Shown in pieces: positions 46,963-57,000 of a stretch of DNA of 64,000 nucleotides. Below the pieces are notes generated by a model. The model was not told where the DNA came from and did no database searches. It saw nothing but the letters and a program-made list of their open reading frames with translations. The stretch is taken from assembly GCA_036365455.1 (NCBI GenBank), contig JAWQUS010000008.1:17715501-17779500 (forward strand), given 5' to 3'. Source of the DNA: Macrosoma leucophasiata. Taxonomy: Eukaryota > Arthropoda > Insecta > Lepidoptera > Hedylidae. A program made the translations under genes and the position numbers. The first letter of the stretch is position 1. The number at the start of each line of letters is the position of its first letter.

Positions 46963-49900
46963 ATGAGTTATCAAGATTTTTATAATGCATACGTCAAAAG
47001 ATACGTCTATAAGACGAAAAAGTCCTGCCAGGACGAAGTGATAAAATTATGGAATACAGCGAAACAAAAATTCCCGAAGAAAGAAGAGTTAACACAACAC
47101 ATTCAGCATGAGATTGAACGTCTTCTTAGGGAAGCCACTGAGAGAAAAGTTCGGTCTACTTTAGCATTTCTTCAAAAGGTAGGTTAAATATATTTTGTTA
47201 AGAAAAATCTTTTTTTATACAAACTTTATTGTAACAATTAATAGCATAAAAAAACATAATTAAAAAAAACTAAAGAACACGCTTTAAAAGCACATCAAAT
47301 TAAAAAGTAAAAAATAATACTTAAAATGAGTCAATAACAATAATAAACGAAAAATGCTAATATAATTGTGAAATAAATTTTAATGAAGATAAGTATAAAC
47401 AACAAAAAATATATTTAATTGTAAGAAAGTGTGGGGTGCTTTTTAAGATATCAAAATGATTGTCCTGCTCATATCTATAATTATGTATTTATAACTACCG
47501 ACACCGTGCACCCCACGCTTTTTTTACAATTAAATATATTTTTTGTTGTTTATACTTATATTCATTAAAATTTATCTCAGAATTATATTAGCATTTTTTG
47601 TTGATTATTGTTATTGACTCATTTTAAGAATTATTTTTTACTTTTTTACTGGTGTTCATAGTAAGTTATTTTGTGTTAATCTGTCTTTTTAATTTCATTA
47701 GATTCACTTCTTTATTATAATATTTTGATTTCAGACTAATACTAAGATCTCTAGCAGTTCTTTAATTCAGGCTGCGACAAGCACTGAGAGTGTTCCAAAA
47801 GTGGAATGTGCAGGTCAGATTCAGATCAATGATCATAATATTCAACACGCGAAATCTGCGGTTCAGGATGAGATTAATGACCAGCAGTCAGAAGATCAAG
47901 ATTTGGACGTTGGTCCTCAACCGGCAGGTTAGTATTCGTCTTTTTTTCTATAGGTGACGTTCTTCATTTTTTGCTATTCTAAATTAAAATTTTCTGCATT
48001 TTCAGGCGCTTCGAAACGGAAAAATCAGTCTCTTGTGATCAGCGATGATGAGGATGAAGCTATGTCCACTCCAGCACAAGATACTATGAAGAAAAAGATT
48101 GCTAAGCTGCGTATGGAGCTTGACTTAACGGAAAGGCGCAAAGGGTCTCTTGTAGCTGACGGCACTGAATTTGATAAAACACGTAATTTGCGGCGAGAAA
48201 TTGACATTTGTGAGAGAAAGCTCAAGCTTAAAGAAAAACAGAGAGTGTACTCTATAACGCATAGAAAAAATAAAAAACAAAAAATAATTGAATTATGTTT
48301 AAAGAATCCCGATGCAGCTAAGTCGTTGACGCCTCATGTTGGCCCTGGACGCCCACGTTTAGAAGAAGAACAGTCTGAAATGCTAAAAACAATAAGTGAT
48401 TTAGCCCTGTTTGGTGCTTCTGCTGAAGAGCGACGTCGTTGTGAGATAGTTCGCACGATCCATACGCTTTCAGAACTTACAAATAAACTCAATGAACTGG
48501 GATTTAATATTTCGAGAAGTGCTACTTATATTCGACTGTTGCCTAGACGGGCAAATACACGTGAAGCTAAGCGCCATGTAGTGACTGTGCCGGTGAAGCT
48601 GAGTCGTCCTGAAGCTGACCATCATAAGGCACACCAAGACCAATACTTTTCTTTGGCCTCTATAAGGTCGTTGGAAACGATAGCCTCCGTACTTGGTCCT
48701 GACTCCGTAACTTTTTTATCTCAGGATGACAAAGCCCGCGTTCCCATCGGCCTGACAGCGGCAAACAAGCAGGCGCCATTATTAATGCACGTTGAATATA
48801 AAGTGTCGTTACCAGATCACGACTTTGTGATTGCATCGGGGCACAAATTAATTCCAAGCGTATATGCTTTGTGTCAAGTGAAACCCAATGAGATGGGACG
48901 ACCAGAAGCTGTTTCATATAATGGACCAACTTATATAGCAATACGAAGTGGCAAGCACTCTTCGTCAACTGCAACTAGTCACGCTCAAGACTTGGACACT
49001 CTTTTAACAATTGAGTCTTTTTCCAAATTTATAAAGAATATAGACAGCAAAGTTAAACCTGTTCTTATTATTTCAAGTGACGGTGGGCCTGACGAGAATC
49101 CGCGATATCGCAAAGTGATCGCACACGCCATAGAGCATTTTAAACAATATGATTTGGACGCAGTATTTATTGTGATTAATGCCCCTGGCAGGAGCGCATT
49201 CAACAGAGTAGAGAGACGCATGGCTCCACTCAGTCGAGAGCTAACAGGCGTTGTTCTTCCCCATGATTCTTTTGGGAATCATCTTGATTCCAGCGGCAGA
49301 ACATTAGACGAAAGTCTGGAAAAGGATAATTTCAAAAAGGCAGGGGATATTTTGGCTGAAATATGGTCTGCAGTGTGCATTGACGGACACGAAGTAGTCG
49401 CTAAATATATAGACCCGAATAATGACACCTCCAGCGTTCCAGACCTGCCAGCCGAAGTATGGTACACTGAGCACGTTAAAGAGAGCCAATATTTACTCCA
49501 GGTACATTACAGTTGGTTCATATCAAAATTTTATGCGTGCCTGTTTTTTTTTTTATTTTTAACGAGCGCGAACGTCAACAAATTTTTATTAAGAGTTACA
49601 AAGGGAAATTGTTTTTAATTTTTTTTTAAGGTTGTGAAATGCGATGACCAGAAGTGCTGCAGCCCTCGCCGAAGTGATCTGCATATGATTCTTCACGACC
49701 GTTTTCTGCCACCTCCATACCCTATCACTCAGATTGATGGACATTTGACAATTCCGGACTTTAAAGAGCATGACGGAAAGTCATTTGCTCCATTTCTAAT
49801 ACGCCACTGTCTACCGATTCAACCGCTGAATGCCTTCATCAGCACACCTTATGATCTCTATTGCCCAAGTGTACGTGATGATTTAGAGAAAAGATGCTGC

Positions 49901-50188
49901 AGTACATGCGGCATTTACTTTGCATCTATCACAAGAGCTGCAGAGCACAGGCGAGCAGCCCACATTGCACCAGCTAAGCAAGCGCGTATGTGCCGCAAAG
50001 TGCGACCCTCACGGATTGTTACAAGACGAGCTAATGAGTTACTGTTCGCAAGTGTCAACGGCTTAGAGTGGCTAGATGAGAACGAAGTTGAAGGAGCAGA
50101 TGATTTTATTGAAAATCATATGGACATGTTGGTTCCAATAGTCTCTCTTGAGACCACGCATGATTCTCCATGGACTGAATTAGAATAG
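46963..50188 (+). CDS. Zator/ISAzo13-like transposase, intact, four exons, 820 residues
   Basis: The exons are 46963-47178, 47735-47927, 48006-49501 and 49631-50188. All junctions are GT-AG and phases match, giving 821 codons including the stop. Residues about 1-72 are basic. About 140-165 is acidic and may be nuclear-localising (KRKNQSLVISDDEDE). A basic coiled-coil-like region follows. The catalytic core is inferred from three motifs: FLSQDDKARVPIG (Asp377/378), then HDFVIASGHKLIPSVYAL; SSDGGPDENPRYRK (Asp495); NAPGRSAFNRVERR (Glu539). The 'DGG..N.R' and 'PG.S..N..E.R' blocks resemble ISAzo13/Zator DDE transposases. A C2H2 zinc finger (Cys725, Cys728, His741, His746) lies near the C-terminus. 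Start: first ATG in the frame that keeps exon 1 open. The large frame beginning upstream of exon 3 includes intron sequence. Superfamily assignment is inferred from motifs. Confidence 0.8.
47301..47648. repeat. Long inverted repeat inside intron 1 of the transposase
   Basis: The arms 47301-47439 and 47518-47648 are near-complete reverse complements (landmark TTAAAATGAGTCAATAACAA), around a 78-bp centre. This could be a nested foldback element or a hairpin in the pre-mRNA. Confidence 0.75.
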
Positions 50189-50292
50189 ATATTTTTTTTT
50201 AATCGCATTAGTTACGATTTAAGTATTCTATTGTTAAATTTTTATTACACCTATAACTCAGCAATATTGATTACTAGTCTTAACTAGTCGTA

Positions 50293-50298
50293 AATAAA
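50293..50298 (+). terminator. Polyadenylation signal of the transposase gene
   Basis: AATAAA lies 105 bp after the stop codon and before the right TIR. Confidence 0.6.
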
Positions 50299-50474
50299 AG
50301 TACGAAGCAATTTTTTTTTTCTTTTTACAATAACACTCCAACACGTTTACATATTTAAGAAACGCACATTTTGAAAAATCTCACGTGAGATTGGGGGATG
50401 GGGGAGGGGGTTGAATAAAATCTCACAACATCTCACCAGGGGGGGAGGGAGGGACAGAAAATTAAAAAAAACAC

Positions 50475-50498
50475 CTCACGTAATTTGTGGATCTCCCC
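50475..50498 (-). repeat. Right terminal inverted repeat of the Zator-like element
   Basis: The exact inverse of the left repeat, with TTA immediately outside at 50499-50501. Confidence 0.9.
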
Positions 50499-50843
50499 TT
50501 AGTTACTTATGCATCTACCGGGATATCTGGTGCACCATACTCTCTGCCTATCCCGTAAGAGACTTGGCGTGAAGATACATAGATATCTATACATATACGA
50601 TGCACATAGGTACCTACTCACATAGTTTGTACAGCCACCGGAACCACCTATTACAATACTTACTTAGGTACTCCTAATTAATATGTGTAGGTACCACCCC
50701 TATAGGTATTGCAGCACTGGGATGCATGTACATACCTACATTCTTAATAGAGCCTTCCAAATAGAGCTTAAAAAACTTGCGAATTTTCCTCATTGAACAG
50801 CTACACATGAATGGAAAAAGAAACTACTTGATGTTCATAGTAT
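50499..50843. other. Spacer between the transposon and the SPAG17-like gene
   Basis: AT-rich sequence with TAGGTACC words. The two genes are tail-to-tail across it. Confidence 0.5.
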
Positions 50844-50849
50844 TTTATT
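50844..50849 (-). terminator. Polyadenylation signal of the SPAG17-like gene
   Basis: AATAAA on the minus strand is 10 bases after the TAA stop, implying a very short 3' UTR. Confidence 0.6.
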
Positions 50850-50858
50850 TAAAGGTAA

Positions 50859-51042
50859 TTAAGTGAAAGTCGTATCAGGCGAGGAGGCATCACCGGCTTC
50901 AGGCAAGTCACAGACACACTTCATTTTTCTCCGTTCGGCACTAGTGGCAGCTTCGCCGGCCGCGTTGTTCATGTCCCACCATATGGCACCACCCAGTAGG
51001 TTGCGGAAATACGGTGGGACGCTACCCTCGCGAAGCAAATAC
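50859..51042 (-). CDS. SPAG17-like exon g (terminal)
   Basis: Acceptor CTTTTTTTTCAG. It reads YLLREGSVPPYFRNLLGGAI and ends SPDTTFT then TAA. It lies wholly within an unrelated plus-strand frame, 50863-51312, which is a shadow. Confidence 0.85.
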
Positions 51043-54000
51043 CTGAAAAAAAAGAGATGGAAGACACGCAGAGGGAAAAACGAAAATGTACTTAGAAGGG
51101 ATAGGGAGGTTTCTTTGCTAGTCTTGTGCTTGCTCGTAGAAAGAGTGCAGGGAGTTAAAAGTTTAAAATTAGAGTTCGGCGCATTATCGGACTACCTACA
51201 TACCTACGTTTCTTTCCTCGAAAACGAACTTATTGAAAAATGTACAATGGCATCGAAGCGCTTCTTACGCTTCCTGATTTCTTACTTCATTAGAGAAAAT
51301 TGTATATCATAGTGTTTCACGCACCTTCCTAATGTAGGTAAATTGCCGGCGATTTTTTTTAATGGGAATTAAGTTTAGCTCTGTCTCAATTAAGTATTTT
51401 TACCTACTAATAATAAATCTTCCATATTTGTGCAACGAATTTTCAATTCAACGTAGGTAGGTATTTCGAAAAACAAAGATTTTTATTCTGAAACTAGCTG
51501 TGCCTGCGACTTTGTTCGCGTGTAGTAGTGACTTTGGGACTTTGAGCAGCGCTTTTGGATTTACTGTTGTTATAGGTACCTCTGTACCAGAAATTATAGA
51601 GCCATCTATATATTTAGATACGCGTAAAACGTAAAACCTAACTGGCGAATCGTGGGTGTTTGCATGTATGCTTGAATGCATGCATTTACCTCTGCCTACC
51701 CCTTCGGGGATTACAGGCGTGAAGTTAGGTAAAATGATAAAATGAAATGAACTTCTGACAACTTTCATTTTTAACTACGGTAAGTAACGATGATTTAACA
51801 AACGGTAGGTAGTATGTAAGCAAACGTGCCTAACGTCAAAATGTTAAAACTAACAATACTTTATTGTGTACACTTTATCTCACTTACTTATAAAACATCT
51901 CCTCATTGTATTCTTCAGCACGACGTCGCCAGTATCTCTTCAGATTGGGACTCATAAATGCAGCAGCTTCGACCTCGTCCACCACATCTATGCGCTCTTT
52001 TTCAGGTGTCTTATATTCCTCGCCCATTTCTACAACATTTTAAAGAATGTAAAGATCGCTTTAAGAAAGTATACAAATATAAGTATACAATGTGGACAAG
52101 ACTGCTATAAGACAGTAAATGAAAACACTGGTTAAAAATACTGCTGAAGGACGTGGGGTGGGCAGCAGCGTTCCTCGATAGAAGTACCACCATTGCCATC
52201 GCCAAGCGTGGCGTTTATGGCATATTCTCCCCTACTGACGCACAACACTAATGTCTTTAAATAAATAATTATTTTCTTTCTTATTGTTTAGAGCAATTTC
52301 TTCTAGAAAACCTAGTCCTGATAGAAATAGTCTGAAGAGAAAATTAAAAACTGGTCAAGTGCGTGTCGGGCAACAAGCAGTGTAGGGTTCCGTAGTTTTT
52401 AGATTTGAATAATGTAATAAAAAAATAAATAAATATTTTCTATAAAGTTCTTCAAAATTTTCGAGTAAAATACATTTGGTCGACTATTACTCGCAAACTT
52501 GTAAAGCCAACCTCAGTGTGATAGTTTTCCTTTTATTTTATTTTTTTTAATGTTTTGAAAGTGGCAAACAAGCGTGCAGTTCACATTGATGTTAAGTGAT
52601 GACTGCAGCCTATAGACACCCACACAATGACCAGAGGTCAAAATGCAAATGCGCTGCCACTCCTGAGGCATTAGGTGTTATGCCTCTGTGCCGGAAATTA
52701 CAGAGCCGTACATTACCACCTGACCGGAACACGATAGTGCTGAACACTACCATTTAACGGCAAGTATATTAGGTAATGCGGTGGTGCCTACGCCCGCGAG
52801 CTCCGTCACTGGAGCTCTACCACCAGTAAAAATTAAAGTTAAAAATTTCGTTATATGTGGCTACTATTGCCGTAACGTCTCAAATAACTATAACCGTTTA
52901 GTTGGTAGAGGGTGACACTTGACTTTAAGGAAAATTGGCACTTTGAAGCTTAATAAGTCACCAGCGGTTAACTAAATCGAAAAATCATTTTAGCACATCC
53001 TCCAATGTTTTTGAAAGACCTATCCAACTATATCCTACACTATACAAACAAAGAAAAATAAAAAAAAATATCTGCGCGTTACTTGTTGAAGAGGTACGTA
53101 CCCTAAAAATTTTTTTTACCTAAAAAGGTACTTAGTTTAATGAGGCCAGAACAGTAAGCTTCTGTCCAAACCTTATATTCTGAGTAATATTAACAAGGGA
53201 ATCCATCCATTCATGTTTTTAATAAGTAGTAAGTATCTACTCCCCTAGAACCAAACTAACTACCCTAGTCCCACGATTGTCCGCCCTTAGATATAATGTG
53301 AACGTACCTAATGCATGATCTCGTTTTAAAATTAATTGAGTCCTGATTACCTAAATAAAGCTTGATCAAACTTCGAAGGACTGTAAATTTCGTAAGTTCT
53401 TTTTTTCAACATTTTATTAGATTTAACCTACAGATATTTTGTAGCGTCCACTACATTAAGGCGCCAACTAGTGGAACACAGACGAAACCACACACAGTAC
53501 TTGTATAGTACGAAAGATGGCATGCATTCGAATTACATCGCAAATGCGAAGATTTCTCAAGAGTTGGCATATATACAACTTCCCAACGTCAACCGTTGGG
53601 CCGAGGCCCGCCAGGCGCTACCACCTCGCCTGGTCGGAGAATCCTCCCTTTTCGTCGGAGGAACATTTAAAACCCGTTCTCCTCCACAGTGGTGACCCCG
53701 ACGTGATTGGAAGCAACCTTCTCACCAGCCACTCTCGACGACGTCATCCCTCACATCACCAGCACCTGATCGAGCGGTAATCAAGTCACGCCAGCCAGCA
53801 CCCTCGGCTTCATCAGGAATACTCCATACGCCTGCAGCGACCGCGCATGCCTGGAGTACCCTGCAGCCACATCAGCGTCAGCACACTGCGCCGTCCCGCA
53901 GTAGCTACTACGCAGCGACTACCTCGACTCAAAGGGGACTTTCGCATCACCGCAGCAGCGACTACCTCGACTCACTGAGGACCTTCGCACCCGACTCACT

Positions 54001-57000
54001 GGGACTTGCGGCATGGGACTACATGGCATTGGCACAGCTCCTCGAGAAGCTCTGATGGATCCTCCCTTTTCGCCACTTCCACCCGTTCCTCCACATTTTT
54101 ATTAACTGAACATTCAGCATGAGAATTTCATAATGGTCCGTACAAATAGCCCTAATTTCTAACCTTAACCAAGATCAGGACGAAGATAAGCATATTTCCG
54201 CCCAAAATTTGGCAATAAATATCCTGAAGATGGGCAGTTTGGGCAGTTTGCTCTGAGTATACAAAAAAAATGACTATTTTCGGCCGTCGAACCTCGACAG
54301 CGAATCTTGAGTTCGACATGTCTTTTGTAAACGGATCGATCTACTGATAGATGATATTTCCGAGTTACGACAGAATATTCAAAACAATCTAGAAATAAAA
54401 CCGTCAGGTTGCCCAACACGTGCTTACAAACTGTGAAAACATACAAACTAAACAGCAAAAGTTTGATATTTCAAACAAAGTTATAAATGTTGCGAAAAAC
54501 GTCAAGCCATAAAAATGATCCAACATTAACAAGAATTTTCTTTAAGTTTCAGTTATGGTTCAAGTTTTTGGTAGTAGAGAAAGATTGCGCAAAATTGAAA
54601 GCATGTAGCCTTACTTAGACCACTTATCTACGTACCTATAACTGTGAAAACTTTTGTAGGTGCACAAGGTATGCACACTGTTTTCTTCCTAGTAAATCTT
54701 TTAGATATTATTGTAATAGTGCAGTGCCGGCCAGTGTCGATAAAAGTGAGATAAAAACAATTAAACAGGATGAGACCCATTGTGAAAGTAAGAAAACATA
54801 CGAAATGAAAAGGAGAAATAAATTACAAGCGATCTGAGATCGGGAAGGGTAGAGAGGAGCTTTTTTAGAGTTGAAAGGGTTTATCGCGATTTCCGGCAAA
54901 ACCACGAGTCTTGCCGCAAAATGTTAATAGACAACGATTTCAGAAATAAAAAGGTCTACAACTTTTGCATTTGCACTCTTTCATATTAATAAAATCGTCA
55001 TTTTAGTTTTTTTTTAGTGTTGTTATATAAATATGTTGATAATGCTACTATTTCATTCTGTTCTAATATTTTTTTTAAATCATTTTTTAAAGGCATTGGC
55101 ACTGGCCTATTACACCAGCAGATATTAAGTAGGAATTGAATTGAATTCATAGTACAGAATATGTAGTATCATTTCTTACGTACTTAAGTAGGTATCTGTG
55201 CTGTGTGTAGGTATATCTAAATTATGTTAATTTGCCTCTAAAACTTCATTGTAAATGTTCTGGTAAAGTAGCCATCGCTTTACTCGAATCACTGACAGTG
55301 ACTCTGACTGACTGACTTTAACTGCTTTTACGCTGCTTATTATGAACTAGCTGCTGCCCGCAACGTCGTCTGTGCGAAGGCAGTACAGCATCAAACATAC
55401 CTAAGATGCCAATGTCGCTTTAGCATTATAAGCAAACAACTTTTAAAATAGCATTAAATTAAAACTATAAGTTTTTTTGCTAGCGAAGCAAGTGAAGGGA
55501 GTCATATGGGAATCCTGCTGAGTTCAGTCATAAGATGTGAGTGAAGGAAATAGAGAAAATAATGCAGGAATATATTCCCGGACACAAAAGAGTAAAAATA
55601 CGTACAAAGGTATCAAACCTTACGACACTTTTCTATAAACTACGTTGGTAGTTATTCTGCCGGGAGCCAAAATGTATAGAGGGTCAGGACTGGTGACGCG
55701 GTAGTAAGCGACGTACAGTTGCCCGTGTGGGGTACCTCACGAGCTCACTGAAAGAAACCTAATGAACCGTGTACTCATTTGTGATTCTTTATTACGACGT
55801 AATGAAACCGAATCATTTTTGAAGAAGCTGATAACTGGTGATGAAAAGTTGATCACGTACGACAAGAACGTGCGAAAAAGGTCGTGGTCAAAGGCCGGTC
55901 AGGCTTCACAGACTGTGGCGAAACCCGGGTTAACTCGCAATAAGGTGATGTTGTGTGTGTGGTGGGATTGGAAGGGCATTATTCATTATGAGCTATTACC
56001 ACCAGGTAGGACTATCGATTCTGAACTCTACTGTGAACAACTGATGAGATTAAAGCAAGAAGTTGAGAGAAAGCGGCCGGAATTGATCAACAGAAGGGGT
56101 GTGGTGTTTCATCATGATAACGCTAGACCTCACACATCTATAGCCACTCAGCAAAAATTAAGAGAGTTTAGCTGGGAGATGTTAATGCATCCGCCGTATA
56201 GTCCTGACCTTGCACCTTCAGATTTCACAGACTGTGGCGAAACCCGGGTTAACTCGCAATAAGGTGATGTTGTGTGTGTGGTGGGATTGGAAGGGCATTA
56301 TTCATTATGAGCTATTACCACCAGGTAGGACTATCGATTCTGAACTCTACTGTGATCAACTGATGAGATTAAAGCAAGAAGTTGAGAGAAAGCGGCCGGA
56401 ATTGATCAACAGAAGGGGTGTGGTGTTTCATCATGATAACGCTAGACCTCACACATCTATAGCCACTCAGCAAAAATTAAGAGAGTTTAGCTGGGAGATG
56501 TTAATGCATCCGCCGTATAGTCCTGACCTTGCACCTTCAGATTTCCACCTGTTTCGGTCTCTTCAGAATTATTTTTGCAATGTTAGGTTAACATCACGAG
56601 AGGACTGCCAAATCCACTTGTCGCGGTATTTTGATGAGAAGTCCCAAATTTTTTATAGCAATGGGATCATGTCCCTACCCACAAGATGGCAAAAGGTTAT
56701 CGAACAAAATGGTACATACATACTTTAGTTAAATTTAAATAAACTATATTAAAAAATGTTTTGAATTATCTTAAAAAATGCGAAGAAACTTTTTCCCCAA
56801 CCTTATGTAGCCTATATGTTGACCGGACCGGTTAGTAATATTCATGCAAAATTTGTAAAAAAGTAAATCCATCTAGTACTTTTTTAGTTTAGCCCGGACA
56901 TACATACAGACTAAATGTTGGCCAGGCTTAGTATCTATACACCACAAAAAGTTTCATTCGAATCCGTCCAGTATCTTCGGAGATTAGCCTGGACAAAGGG

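Larger units (their letters stand above)
46467..50498 (+). mobile_element. Complete Zator-like DNA transposon
   Basis: The element is 4032 bp. Its ends, 46467-46490 and 50475-50498, are exact 24-bp inverted repeats beginning GGGGAGATCCACAAATTACG. TTA is duplicated on both sides (46464-46466, 50499-50501). One four-exon transposase gene fills the interior and is fully open. Three-base duplications, a G-rich terminus and an ISAzo13-like transposase fit the Zator superfamily as I know it. PIF/Harbinger also duplicates TWA, but the protein does not look like a Harbinger nuclease. Perfect TIRs and an unbroken gene argue for recent transposition. Confidence 0.8.

Noticed and set aside
50863..51312. 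149-codon plus-strand frame
   Set aside because: Antisense to the terminal exon of the SPAG17-like gene; the minus-strand reading joins six other exons in phase.
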